Source of the DNA: Eubacterium_U album
GTDB taxonomy: Bacteria > Bacillota > Clostridia > Lachnospirales > Lachnospiraceae
Direction of reading: 5' to 3'
Assembly (NCBI RefSeq): GCF_025336545.1
Contig: NZ_JAODBU010000002.1
Location: forward strand, 62,001 to 126,000
DNA length: 64,000 nt
Shown: one piece after another, positions 33,678 through 42,720 of the stretch
How positions within the stretch are numbered: position 1 is the first letter of the stretch
Layout of the letters: each line of letters begins with the position of its first letter
The notes under the pieces: generated by a model
The model's input: the letters and a program-made list of their open reading frames with translations, nothing else
Told to the model about the DNA's origin: nothing
Databases searched by the model: none
Translations under genes and position numbers: made by a program

Positions 33678-35042
33678 TTAGTTCTCACTTATCTTTGAAA
33701 TTACATTTAATTTTTTCCATTTGCCACGTTTATATCTTACTAAACTTATTGTTCCGTTTAAGAACCATGTAAGTCCTGTTGCAAAAAATACACCATATCT
33801 TCCAAACATAGGCACCATCGTAAGTGGTCTTGCAAGGAATATTCTTCCGCACATTTCTACTATTCCTGTCATTAATGAGAACATTGCATCTCCTGCTCCA
33901 TTCAAGACATTTCTAGTAGTATAAATTAATCCTAAAAATGCTAAAAAGCAACTATCTATTCTAAGACCTACAGTACCTATTGCAATTACATCCGGGCTCT
34001 TTCCGAATATAGATATTATCTGTGGTGCAAATCCCCAGAATATTGGTAATACAGCCAATGCAAATACTGTACTTATAATTGTACCAGAGAAAAATCCCTG
34101 TTTTACACGCTTTACATTTCCTGCTCCCATATTCTGTCCTGTAAATGTAGAAATGGCTGAACCTAATGACATAAATGGCTGCTGAACTAACTGTTCAATT
34201 CTTGCAACAACTGTAAATGCCGTTGTAAATGTTGCACCAAATCCATTTACTACTCCCTGTAAAACAATAAGTGAAACAGCTATCAATGCATTTTGCAATG
34301 CAACCGGAATTCCTAACTGTAAGCATTTATATAATATTGCTTTTTTTATCTTTAAGTTTTCTTTTGTAAGTCTGAAAAATGTTGTACATTTAACTGCATA
34401 TATAATACATGCCACTGCTGATATCAATTGTGCAAATGCCGTAGCTACTGCAACGCCAACAACACCCCATTTAAATTGGAGTACAAAAAGCAAATCTAAT
34501 GCTACATTTATCAAACTGGCTACAATTAAAAATGTAAGTGGTGTCTTAGTATCTCCAAGTGCTCTTAAAATACTTGATACACCATTATACATTCCTACAC
34601 AAATAAAACCAATTGCAGTAACTTTTAAATATATAACTGCATCTTCTAATATTGCCGGATCAGTATTCATTAATACAAGTGCCGGTCTTGCAAGGAAGAA
34701 TCCTACTAACGACATTAATACTGAGCAAATCGAAATTGCCCATATTGCGTTACCTATTGTATTTTTTACGTTTTCTTCATCTGATGAACCAAAGTATTGT
34801 GAAACTACAATCCCAATTCCTACTGATAATCCTAAAACAAGCGAAAAGAAAAAGAACTGTAATGAATTAGTTGTACCAATAGCTCCTAAAGCATTTTCAC
34901 CAACAAAGTTTCCTACAACAATAGAATCTACCATATTGTAAAGTTGCTGAAATACATTACCTATTAACAAAGGAATTGTAAACTGAAGAAGTAATTTTGC
35001 AGGGTTTCCCTTTGTCATATCCTTAACTCTTTTATTTTCCAT
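33678..35042 (-). CDS. MATE family multidrug exporter
   Basis: A 454-aa MATE protein with twelve predicted membrane segments. The N-terminus FTIPLLIGNVFQQLYNMVDS is followed by VVGNFVGENALGAIGTTNS, the pattern of the DinF/NorM-related clostridial MATE group. It could expel drugs or metabolites; the substrate is unknown. A GAGGAG site precedes the ATG, and copy C of the repeated leader element ends 15 nt before it. The hflX gene starts 21 nt after its stop, so read-through transcription is likely. Confidence 0.93.
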   Translation of the reverse strand: MENKRVKDMTKGNPAKLLLQFTIPLLIGNVFQQLYNMVDSIVVGNFVGENALGAIGTTNSLQFFFFSLVLGLSVGIGIVVSQYFGSSDEENVKNTIGNAIWAISICSVLMSLVGFFLARPALVLMNTDPAILEDAVIYLKVTAIGFICVGMYNGVSSILRALGDTKTPLTFLIVASLINVALDLLFVLQFKWGVVGVAVATAFAQLISAVACIIYAVKCTTFFRLTKENLKIKKAILYKCLQLGIPVALQNALIAVSLIVLQGVVNGFGATFTTAFTVVARIEQLVQQPFMSLGSAISTFTGQNMGAGNVKRVKQGFFSGTIISTVFALAVLPIFWGFAPQIISIFGKSPDVIAIGTVGLRIDSCFLAFLGLIYTTRNVLNGAGDAMFSLMTGIVEMCGRIFLARPLTMVPMFGRYGVFFATGLTWFLNGTISLVRYKRGKWKKLNVISKISEN

Positions 35043-35057
35043 AGTTTCTCCTCGTCT

Positions 35058-35125
35058 AATATGTATTGCCCCTTCATTTGCCGGGCGGCTAATCTTCTAA
35101 AATAAAATTCCGTTTTATTCATTGT
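35058..35125 (-). repeat. Repeated 5'-UTR element, copy C (before the third MATE gene)
   Basis: On the minus strand: AATGAATAAAACGGAATTTTATT, TTAGAAGA, TTAGCCGCCCGGCAAATGAAG and GGGGCAATACATATTAG, ending 15 nt before the ATG. It lacks the GTTTCC block of the other copies but keeps TAGCCGCC and GGGGCAATACATATTA. Confidence 0.7.
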
Positions 35126-35190
35126 ATTTTACATATAAAACTCTGATTCTTTATATATAATTTTAACCATTTAATAGTTATAGTCTGATT

Positions 35191-35697
35191 TTATCTAATA
35201 GCTATAAATAACAGACTTCCTAAAACCCCACATATACTTCCTGTAATCGCTCCTACGATTACATCCTTTGGAAAATGAACACCTCCGATAACACGCAGCA
35301 CAGCTATCATACAACTTATAACAAATAAACATATGCCTAATTCTAAGTTAGCATATATGAATGTAGTTGCTATAACAAAAGCTGAAAATACGTGTCTGCT
35401 TGGAAATGAATTCCCTTCTTTTTCCTTTTTTATTATTGGATCATAATTATATACCGTATAAGGGCGCGGTGAATCAAATTTTTTTCTAAAATAAGATACA
35501 CCTATAAATGAAACTGCCGTGACAGCAACAATCCTTATAACATCACATTCCTTAGTTATAATCATAAATACAACAACTAAAATATAAATAATATAAACAA
35601 CAGAAGTTGAAAATAAATTAAGTTTTCTTACTATCTGCTCTCCATATTTATATTTTCTTATTCTGTCGCTTATTTTTATATAATCATTTTCTGTCAT
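35191..35697 (-). CDS. PAP2 superfamily membrane phosphatase
   Basis: A 168-aa integral membrane protein with about five hydrophobic segments. The three phosphatase motifs are present: KKFDSPRPY, FPSRH, and RVIGGVHFPKDV with the catalytic His. The small size and single-domain form fit undecaprenyl-diphosphate or phosphatidylglycerophosphate phosphatases, but the exact lipid substrate is not readable. Its ribosome binding site overlaps the end of the upstream DUF6472 gene, so the two are probably translated together. Confidence 0.93.
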   Translation of the reverse strand: MTENDYIKISDRIRKYKYGEQIVRKLNLFSTSVVYIIYILVVVFMIITKECDVIRIVAVTAVSFIGVSYFRKKFDSPRPYTVYNYDPIIKKEKEGNSFPSRHVFSAFVIATTFIYANLELGICLFVISCMIAVLRVIGGVHFPKDVIVGAITGSICGVLGSLLFIAIR

Positions 35698-35705
35698 AAA
35701 TCACC

Positions 35706-35882
35706 TTATTGCTTTCTTGCAATTCTATATTCATCACCATAAGAAAAATACGGACAACTTGCCGTTGGATTCTGTAACTGCCTTGCATAGTCATCTTCAT
35801 CCATGCTTACAACGCATCCATATTCCTCATATTCTTCATCATACACATAATTGCTACAAAATTCACAACTATACTGACCCAT
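35706..35882 (-). CDS. DUF6472 family microprotein
   Basis: A 58-aa protein reading MGQYSCEFCSNYVYDEEYEE and ending YFSYGDEYRIARKQ, with four cysteines (CEFC, GC and SC), a pattern that suggests a small metal-binding fold. This matches the DUF6472 family of Lachnospiraceae as I remember it. GGAGG lies 5 nt before the ATG, a very good site. The stop codon is 8 nt before the PAP2 start, so the genes form an operon. No function is known. Confidence 0.8.
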   Translation of the reverse strand: MGQYSCEFCSNYVYDEEYEEYGCVVSMDEDDYARQLQNPTASCPYFSYGDEYRIARKQ

Positions 35883-36023
35883 CTTTTCCTCCTAATTTTA
35901 AATATAATTATGTTGACATTAGTCAATGTATCACTCTTTATTCTTTATCAAAATATCCCACAATATTTATCTTTGGTAATACTGCTTTCCCATAACCGTT
36001 TATATCTATGTTTTTCTTACATA

Positions 36024-36060
36024 CTATAGGAGTTGCCAATTATATTTGCAACTCCTATAG
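36024..36060. terminator. Hairpin after the aminotransferase gene
   Basis: CTATAGGAGTTGC and GCAACTCCTATAG are perfectly complementary over 13 bp around an 11-nt loop. The following T-run is poor, so termination efficiency is uncertain. Confidence 0.6.
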
Positions 36061-36077
36061 TACTAATCGATTTATTT

Positions 36078-37262
36078 TTACTTATAACTATCTGCTAACT
36101 TTTTAAATGCAGGCAATGCTTTTTCAATCTGCTCTGTCTGTACACAATATGATACTCTCACATATCCCGGTGTACCAAAACTATCTGCAGGAACAAGCAA
36201 CAATTCCTGTTCTTTTGCCTTTTCACAGAATGCCTTTGCATCATCTTCCATGGCTTTTACAAATAAATAGAAAGCTCCATCGGGATATACGCATTCAAAT
36301 CCCATTTCCGTAAGACTGTTATATAATAAATCTCTGTTAGTTTTATATATCGAAATATCTGCTGTGTCATCAATACATCTTTCAATAACCTTTTGGAATA
36401 AACTTGGTGCACATACATATCCTAATACTCTTCCTGCTCCACATACAGCTGCATATGCATCCTTGCTGTCAACCATTTTGTTTGACACAACTATGTAACC
36501 AATTCTTTCTCCAGGTAATGATAATGCTTTACTGTATGAATAACATACAAATGTATTATCATAATAATTAATCATATATGGTACATCAATATCATCATAT
36601 ACTAATTCACGATATGGTTCATCAGTAATTAAGAAAATAGGATGTCCATATTCTTTTTCTTTTTTTCTAAGGATATCACACATTTTAACTATTGTTTCTT
36701 CTGAATACACAACACCTGACGGGTTGTTAGGTGAATTAACAATAACTGCTTTAGTCTTTTCATTTACTGCTGCTTCAAATTTTTCCATGTCAATCTGAAA
36801 TGTTCCTTCTTCTCCCGGAACCTGTACAACCTTAGCACCTGACTCCTTAATAAAAATAGTATATTCAGGGAAGAACGGCGTAAATACGATACATTCTTCA
36901 TCCTTTTCCATTATTGCATTCAATACGATTGTAAGAGATGCTGCTGCACCACAAGTCATATAGATATTATCTTTTGTTATATCTGTTCCAAATTTTTTAT
37001 TTATATAATTAGCAATTGTATCTCTTACATGGGCATCCCCCTGTGCTGATGTGTAACCATGTGTAGCTACCGGATCGCCATTTTCAACAATATCAATAAT
37101 TGCTTTCTTTACACTTTCCGGAGCAGGAACACTTGGATTACCAATACTGAAATCAAATACATTTTCTGCACCAATTTCCTGTTTACGTTTATTTCCATAT
37201 TCAAATATTTCTCTTATTTCTGAACGAACTTTTCCTAAATGTACCATATCTTCTACAAACAT
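36078..37262 (-). CDS. Pyridoxal-phosphate aminotransferase, aspartate aminotransferase-like
   Basis: A 394-aa class I/II aminotransferase. It has the substrate/cofactor loops IGNPSVPAP and CGAAASLTIVLNA, the NSPNNPSGVVYS stretch, the PLP-phenol Asp/Tyr in ITDEPYRELVYDD and the Schiff-base lysine in YSYSKALSLPGERIGY. The C-terminal Arg of the carboxylate clamp lies in GYVRVSYCV. The closest well-known group is aspartate aminotransferase of the PLP type with pyridoxal-dependent transamination of aspartate or a related amino acid. It is monocistronic with GGAG before the ATG. Confidence 0.92.
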   Translation of the reverse strand: MFVEDMVHLGKVRSEIREIFEYGNKRKQEIGAENVFDFSIGNPSVPAPESVKKAIIDIVENGDPVATHGYTSAQGDAHVRDTIANYINKKFGTDITKDNIYMTCGAAASLTIVLNAIMEKDEECIVFTPFFPEYTIFIKESGAKVVQVPGEEGTFQIDMEKFEAAVNEKTKAVIVNSPNNPSGVVYSEETIVKMCDILRKKEKEYGHPIFLITDEPYRELVYDDIDVPYMINYYDNTFVCYSYSKALSLPGERIGYIVVSNKMVDSKDAYAAVCGAGRVLGYVCAPSLFQKVIERCIDDTADISIYKTNRDLLYNSLTEMGFECVYPDGAFYLFVKAMEDDAKAFCEKAKEQELLLVPADSFGTPGYVRVSYCVQTEQIEKALPAFKKLADSYK

Positions 37263-37350
37263 ATCTCTTCTCCTTTAAAATTAATTTTGTATTTTTATGC
37301 TGTCAGTACCAAAATATATCTTACAGATTATTTTTATAGTCATGCATCAT

Positions 37351-37815
37351 TTACAAATTCTGTATTTTAAATTCACGCTCATGCTCACGTTTCTGGTCTC
37401 GTTTTGCAATGTCGTCTCTCTTATCGTATAATTTTTTACCTCTTGCCAAACCAATTTCCACTTTTACCAGACTTCCTTTAAAATAAACCTGCAAAGGTAC
37501 TAATGTCAAACCTTTTTCTTTAATTTTACCAACAAGTTTATTTATTTCATATTTATGCATCATTAATTTCTTTGGTCTAAGCGGATCTTTATTGAAGATA
37601 TTTCCCTTTTCATATGGGCTTATGTGCATTCCATAAATAATCAGTTCTCCGTCTTCAATACGGATAAATGACTCTTTAATGCTACATTTTCCCTGCCTTA
37701 AAGACTTAACTTCAGTACCATGAAGTACAATTCCGGTCTCATAAGTATCTTCAATAAAATAGTCATGGCGGGCCTTTTTATTATTTGCAATTAATCTATT
37801 CGCTGCCTTTGCCAT
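37351..37815 (-). CDS. smpB: SsrA-binding protein SmpB
   Basis: A 154-aa SmpB with the family start MAKAANRLIANNKKARHDYF, the core strand ETGIVLHGTEVKSLRQGKCS and the C-terminal KRDDIAKRDQKREHE tail that enters the mRNA channel during trans-translation. It works with tmRNA to rescue stalled ribosomes. The ATG follows AAGGTG; a longer frame from 37854 lacks support. It lies behind rnr in the conserved secG-rnr-smpB order. Confidence 0.96.
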   Translation of the reverse strand: MAKAANRLIANNKKARHDYFIEDTYETGIVLHGTEVKSLRQGKCSIKESFIRIEDGELIIYGMHISPYEKGNIFNKDPLRPKKLMMHKYEINKLVGKIKEKGLTLVPLQVYFKGSLVKVEIGLARGKKLYDKRDDIAKRDQKREHEREFKIQNL

Positions 37816-37907
37816 ATCTTCACCTTTCCATATTAACTTTACAACTTTTTCCATACAATTTTACATCATTTTATTACTAATTTCACTATAAATTTGTATA
37901 TATTTGA

Positions 37908-40040
37908 TTATGCCAGTACAAAATCTATTGTTTTTGTCATCTTATCTGTATGAACAACTCTTACCTTTACAGATTGTCCTAATTTGTATGTCTTTTTTGT
38001 ATGTTCACCTACAAGAGAATATGTTGGTTCATCATATATATAATGGTCATCCTCCATATTGCTTACGTGAACCATTCCTTCTATTGTATTAGGCAACTCA
38101 ACATACATTCCCCAGCCGGTAACACTTGAAATTACACCTTCAAATTCTTCTCCGATATAACTTCTCATATATTCAACTTTCTTTAATTTCTCAGTATCCC
38201 TTTCTGCATCATCAGCACGTCTTTCGTTTATACTACAATTCTTAGTTATATCAGGCAAAATTGTATTGTAATGTCTTATATATTTTTCATTTAACTTGCC
38301 ATGAATATTTTCTTTAATAATTCTGTGTATCTGCAAATCAGGATATCTTCGTATTGGAGATGTAAAATGGCAGTAATATTTTGCTGATAATCCAAAATGT
38401 CCTTTACATTCCGGAGTATATTCTGCTCTCTTCATTGAACGCAAAGTAATTCTGCTTATCAAAGCTTCTTCACTTGTTCCTTCCACACTTTCTAATAACT
38501 TCTGAAGTTCTTTTGGATGAATTTCATCTCCCATCATCTTTATATGATATCCAAAGTTATTTATAAATGTAGCAAGTTGTGTCATTTTCTCGACATCCGG
38601 CTTATCATGATTTCTATATACAAATGGGAGTTCCTGCCAATAATACTCTTCTGCAACCGTTTCATTTGCCATAAGCATAAAATCTTCTATAATTTTAGTT
38701 GCTGAATTTCTCTCATAGGGTTCAATGGAAATAACTCTTCCTTTATCGTCTAATTTAATTTTACATTCAGGGAATTCAAAATTAATTGCACCTCTTCCAT
38801 ATCTTTTCTTTCGCAAAATATCAGACAATTCTTTCATTAACTTAAACATTGAGATGAAATCTTTATGTTTTTCGCATGCCTCTTTTTCACCTATAAGTAC
38901 ATCTCTTACCTGCGTATAAGACATTCTTCTGTCTACATTAATTAATGTTTCCACTATTTCATGACTTATAATATTCCCATTTTCATCGATTTCCATAATA
39001 CAACTAAGTGCAAGTCTGTCTTCTCCCTGATTTAATGAGCAAATACCATTAGACAATTTATGTGGAAGCATTGGTATTACCCTGTCTACTAAATAAACAC
39101 TTGTGGCCCTTTTTCTAGCTTCTTTATCTAATGGAGAATTTTCCGTAACATAATTACTTACGTCCGCAATATGAACTCCTAAAGTATAAACTCCATTTTT
39201 CTTAGAGATTGTGATAGCATCATCTAAATCTTTAGCATCTTCTCCATCTATTGTTACAGTCTGCCAGTTTCTAATATCTTTTCTTCCGTTCTTTTCTTCT
39301 TCTCTTACATAATCAGGTATGTTCTCTATCTGTTCCATTACATCTTCCGGAAACTCTGTAGGTATATCATAAGCTTTAACGATAGATAAAATATCTACTC
39401 CCGGGTCATTTACATGACCTATAATTTCAACTATTTTTCCTTCCGGCTTTCTTCCTTCCTTTCCATAATCAGTAATCTTGGCAACTACTTTATGTCCGTT
39501 AACAGCCCCCATAGATGCTTTGAGTGGAATATATATATCTTTTACAATTTTTTGATTATCCGGTAATACATATCCAAAGTTTTTGCTTTTTTCAAATAAT
39601 CCAACAACTTCTGTTATTTCATGGGATATGATTTTTACAATTTTACCTTCTTTTCTTCTTTTTCTTGTTCCATCATTCTTAGTTTTGTCTTCAGGTAATA
39701 CTGCAACTAAAACCGTATCATGGTGAAAAGCATTATTAACATTCGCAGCCGGAATAAAATAATCCTCTTCTTCACCCTCTACAGTAACAAATCCGTATCC
39801 TTTTTCATGTGCAGTAAATATACCTGTAACTAATGTTTCTTTTGCTATCGAATACTTTCCTCTTTTTGAAACAGATATCTTTCCTTCATTTATTAATTCA
39901 TTTAAGACTATTTCTAATAATCCTCTATCTTCCTTTTTTACATTTAATATTATTGCTAATTCTTTTATTTTCATAGGAACATAGTTTTTATCATTCATTA
40001 AATCTAATATGATTTTCTTTCTTTCATTAATTAATTCCAT
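37908..40040 (-). CDS. rnr: Ribonuclease R
   Basis: A 710-aa RNase R: an N-terminal winged helix (about residues 5-60), two cold-shock domains (about 65-215), the RNB exonuclease domain (about 255-580) with the metal-binding motif TIDGEDAKDLDDAI, and an S1 domain at the C-terminus (about 625-708, EFEGVISSVTGWGMYVEL). It degrades structured RNA 3' to 5' and cooperates with SmpB/tmRNA in removing defective mRNA. It lies between secG and smpB; the hairpin after secG may partly separate their transcripts. Confidence 0.97.
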   Translation of the reverse strand: MELINERKKIILDLMNDKNYVPMKIKELAIILNVKKEDRGLLEIVLNELINEGKISVSKRGKYSIAKETLVTGIFTAHEKGYGFVTVEGEEEDYFIPAANVNNAFHHDTVLVAVLPEDKTKNDGTRKRRKEGKIVKIISHEITEVVGLFEKSKNFGYVLPDNQKIVKDIYIPLKASMGAVNGHKVVAKITDYGKEGRKPEGKIVEIIGHVNDPGVDILSIVKAYDIPTEFPEDVMEQIENIPDYVREEEKNGRKDIRNWQTVTIDGEDAKDLDDAITISKKNGVYTLGVHIADVSNYVTENSPLDKEARKRATSVYLVDRVIPMLPHKLSNGICSLNQGEDRLALSCIMEIDENGNIISHEIVETLINVDRRMSYTQVRDVLIGEKEACEKHKDFISMFKLMKELSDILRKKRYGRGAINFEFPECKIKLDDKGRVISIEPYERNSATKIIEDFMLMANETVAEEYYWQELPFVYRNHDKPDVEKMTQLATFINNFGYHIKMMGDEIHPKELQKLLESVEGTSEEALISRITLRSMKRAEYTPECKGHFGLSAKYYCHFTSPIRRYPDLQIHRIIKENIHGKLNEKYIRHYNTILPDITKNCSINERRADDAERDTEKLKKVEYMRSYIGEEFEGVISSVTGWGMYVELPNTIEGMVHVSNMEDDHYIYDEPTYSLVGEHTKKTYKLGQSVKVRVVHTDKMTKTIDFVLA

Positions 40041-40174
40041 GATTTCTCCTTACTCTATTATTATAAATTTGTAAAATACTTTCTATTTATGCATTTATTT
40101 TTCAAATGAAATCTCTTCATTTCAAATTTATTTCTATAATTATTTTAGCCATTTTTTCTTTTTATAATAAAAAG

Positions 40175-40199
40175 AAAGTGTTCCTAAAAGGAACACTTT
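40175..40199 (-). terminator. Terminator after secG
   Basis: AAAGTGTTCC and GGAACACTTT form a perfect 10-bp stem around a 5-nt loop, followed by CTTTTTATT on the minus strand. Confidence 0.85.
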
Positions 40200-40215
40200 A
40201 AAAATCATAATTATC

Positions 40216-40464
40216 CTAAAAATTTAAGAACTTCATATTAAGAACAATTGAAAGTACAAAGAATAAAACAATCATAACCTTTGTAATCTTTTCTAATTTT
40301 CCTTCCATTGAACGTCCTTTATTCTTTCCCCAGTATGATTCTGCTGCACCACTGATTGCTCCTGTAAGTCCAGCCTGCTTTCCTTCCTGAAGTAGTATTA
40401 CTACTGTTATAACTACACAGATGATAATGTATATCACTGATAATACTCTTAATAATGTAATCAT
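40216..40464 (-). CDS. secG: Preprotein translocase subunit SecG
   Basis: An 82-aa protein with two membrane segments (about residues 4-25 and 60-80) joined by the conserved loop LQEGKQAGLTGAISGAAESY. SecG stabilises the SecYEG channel and promotes SecA-driven export. Its place before rnr and smpB is conserved in Firmicutes. GGAGG lies close to the ATG, and copy D of the repeated leader element ends 13 nt upstream of it. Confidence 0.96.
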   Translation of the reverse strand: MITLLRVLSVIYIIICVVITVVILLQEGKQAGLTGAISGAAESYWGKNKGRSMEGKLEKITKVMIVLFFVLSIVLNMKFLNF

Positions 40465-40477
40465 TTCGAACCTCCTA

Positions 40478-40560
40478 TTAGTATGTATTGCCCCTCCCTT
40501 GGGTCAGCGGCTAGTCGTCGGAAACATTTATTGAAAATGAACTTCATTCATTTCGTTTCC
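40478..40560 (-). repeat. Repeated 5'-UTR element, copy D (before secG)
   Basis: On the minus strand: GGAAAC, AATGAA, TGAA, GTTCATT, then ATGTTTCCGACGACTAGCCG, CTGACCCAAGGGAG and GGGGCAATACATACTA, ending 13 nt before the secG ATG. Outer GGAAAC/GTTTCC and inner AATGAA/TTCATT stems are both complete. This is the best-preserved copy. Confidence 0.78.
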
Positions 40561-40663
40561 TTCTATACCTATTCAAACGCGAATACATAAATATTATCAT
40601 ATTTGTATGCTATTATCAAGTAATTATTCCAATCTTTTCTAATTTTATCATCTAAATTTCTTC

Positions 40664-41056
40664 CTATTGCTGATTGCCTTCATTCATTAATTCCTGTAAA
40701 TTACTGATTTCAGTTTCTATTTCTATATTTTCACTTTTGCTTTGTACTATCTCTGTATTTTGTTGTTCTTCTATGGATTCTGTTTCATCAGACTTGGTAG
40801 TCTCTATCGTTGTTTCCTGAATAGTTACATCTTCTGTTTCATTTTGTTTGCTATCTGCATTTTTCTTCTTTTTATCAGTCTTTTTATTTTTTGAGTCGTC
40901 ACTTGCTTTTTTACTTATACTTGAATTTATACTTTTACTTTTTGATTTTGCTGTACCTGTACTTACAGAAGCACTTTTTTCATTCGTCACTACATTACTC
41001 TCTGTATTTTTATTTCATTCTGTTTGTTTACTGCCACACTGACTGCAGTAGTTGTT
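40664..41056 (-). pseudogene. Broken zinc-ribbon protein with low-complexity tail
   Basis: After a GGAGG site, the frame reads NNYCSQCGSKQTE, a typical N-terminal zinc ribbon half, then meets an in-frame TGA (41015-41017). The same frame then continues NKNTESNVVTNEKSASV into a 108-aa Ser/Lys/Glu/Thr-rich tail. No start codon is found at the expected place before the zinc ribbon (an AAC occupies it). The shared frame on both sides of the TGA argues for one decayed gene. A short protein from GTG at 40990 could still be made. No function can be given. Confidence 0.5.
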
Positions 41057-41161
41057 TCCTCCTTTTTATTTTATCTTTTGTTTATTTCCCATTTTTCCCA
41101 TTTGTTTAGTAGGTATTGTATTGTTTTTCTCATCGTTTGTCAACTTTATTTCTACTTTTAT

Positions 41162-42454
41162 TTATAATTTTTCTTCAATTCTCAATAACTGGTTATATTT
41201 TGCTGTTCTTTCACTTCTACATGGTGCCCCTGTTTTTATAAAACCTGTATTAAGCCCTACCGCCAAATCTGCAATAGTTGTATCTTCTGTTTCTCCTGAA
41301 CGATGTGACATGATAGCTATATATCCATGACTTTGTGCCATTTGCACAGCTTTAATCGTTTCTGTTATACTTCCTATCTGATTTGGTTTTATCAATATTG
41401 CATTTGCACATTTCTCTTTTATTCCCTTTTTTAATCTCTCTACATTTGTAACAAATAAATCATCACCGACTAAGTGGATTTTTCTACCTAATTTCTCAGT
41501 AATCTTTTTCCATCCATCCCAATCTTCTTCATCTAATGGGTCTTCTATTGAAAATATCGGATATCTGTCAACAATATCACTCCACATATCTATTAATTCA
41601 TCTGTTGTCAATTCGATTCCTTTTTTAGGTAATTTGTATTTTCCTGTAACTTCTGCTTTCCATTCTGAAGCTGCTACATCCAAAGATATTTTAAAGTCTT
41701 TTTCAGGAATATATCCTGCCTTTTTAACTGCTTCAATAATTAAATCAAGTACTTCCATTTCGTTATTTAAATCCGGTGCAAATCCACCTTCATCACCAAC
41801 TGCAACAGATAAATTTTTGTCTTTTAATAATTTTTTCAGTGCATGGTAAACTTCTGCACACCATCTCAATCCTTCTTTAAATGTTGTCGCTCCAACAGGT
41901 AAAATCATAAATTCCTGCACGTCTATATTATTAGATGAATGAGCACCTCCGTTTAAAATATTCATCATGGGCATAGGCATTTTGCACGCACTTATGCCTC
42001 CTGTAAATTTGTAAGTAAAAATATTTAATGCTTTTGCACATGCATTTAAATTAGCCATCGAAACAGCCAATATTGCATTTGCACCTAATTTTGATTTATT
42101 ATCTGTTCCGTCTTCACTTAACATCATTCTGTCAATTCTTCTTTGATTAAGTGCATTTTGTCCTATAAGCATTTCATTTATTATTGTATTTACGTTTGTT
42201 ACAGCTTTTTTTACACCGGCTCCTAAATATCTATCTTCACCATCTCTAATCTCCGCTGCTTCAAATTTTCCTGTTGATGCACCGGACGGTACGGTTGCTC
42301 TTCCTGTAATCAAATCAGTTTTTGGATTTTCCCCTCTAACCGTAACTTCTGCTTCAACTGTAGGATTTCCACGTGAATCTAAAATTTCTCTTGCTTTTAC
42401 ATTTACAATCTTTAAATATTGTTCCATATTCTCTATCAGATGCATTTTTAGCAC
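41162..42454 (-). CDS. eno: Enolase
   Basis: A 430-aa enolase that interconverts 2-phosphoglycerate and phosphoenolpyruvate. It contains REILDSRGNPTVEAEV, the loop VPSGASTGKFEAAEIRDG, the active-site stretch GDEGGFAPDL, the metal ligands in SIEDPLDEEDW and VGDDLFVTN, and SHRSGETEDTTIADLAVG. The start is taken as GTG (MLKMHL), 7 nt after AGGAG. The usual family start MEQYLKI lies nine codons later without a good site. It is the last glycolytic gene of the cluster but has its own upstream region. Confidence 0.96.
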   Translation of the reverse strand: MLKMHLIENMEQYLKIVNVKAREILDSRGNPTVEAEVTVRGENPKTDLITGRATVPSGASTGKFEAAEIRDGEDRYLGAGVKKAVTNVNTIINEMLIGQNALNQRRIDRMMLSEDGTDNKSKLGANAILAVSMANLNACAKALNIFTYKFTGGISACKMPMPMMNILNGGAHSSNNIDVQEFMILPVGATTFKEGLRWCAEVYHALKKLLKDKNLSVAVGDEGGFAPDLNNEMEVLDLIIEAVKKAGYIPEKDFKISLDVAASEWKAEVTGKYKLPKKGIELTTDELIDMWSDIVDRYPIFSIEDPLDEEDWDGWKKITEKLGRKIHLVGDDLFVTNVERLKKGIKEKCANAILIKPNQIGSITETIKAVQMAQSHGYIAIMSHRSGETEDTTIADLAVGLNTGFIKTGAPCRSERTAKYNQLLRIEEKL

Positions 42455-42553
42455 CCAATTTCTCCTATATTATTTAATGTTCCGTTAATATATAAAGATT
42501 TTTCAATATACTATGCCTCACTATTTTCACTAAGTTCTTACTATTTAGATAAC

Positions 42554-42636
42554 GGTATATATGTCTTTTATATAAAACAAATTTATATAAGTTCTTTGTA
42601 TAAAACACTGTTATATACATTCTTTATACATAAACA
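42554..42636. repeat. Three imperfect tandem repeats of about 27-29 bp upstream of eno
   Basis: Units with the shared pattern TATAT-x-x-G/C-T-TCTTT-x-TATAxAAxA follow one another (42554-42580, 42581-42609, 42610-42636). They occupy the gap between the gpmI terminator and the eno leader and could carry promoter or operator sites. Confidence 0.4.
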
Positions 42637-42668
42637 GGGAAACACTATTTTACTAGTGTTTCCCTGTT
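42633..42668. terminator. Strong hairpin after gpmI
   Basis: AACAGGGAAACACTA and TAGTGTTTCCCTGTT are perfectly complementary over 15 bp around a 6-nt loop. The T-run is weak, but the stem is among the strongest in the window. Confidence 0.75.
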
Positions 42669-42720
42669 ACTTATTTTTATTCAATTAAGTCAAAGAGTTC
42701 TACATTGACCTCTCTATTTA

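Noticed and set aside
35717..35995. 92-codon plus-strand ORF
   Set aside because: It is antisense to the DUF6472 microprotein gene, which has a strong ribosome binding site and family pattern.
41015..41017. TGA as a selenocysteine codon in the zinc-ribbon frame
   Set aside because: The codon is followed by low-complexity sequence, not a redox motif, the start codon is also missing, and no SECIS-like hairpin directly follows; decay is simpler.
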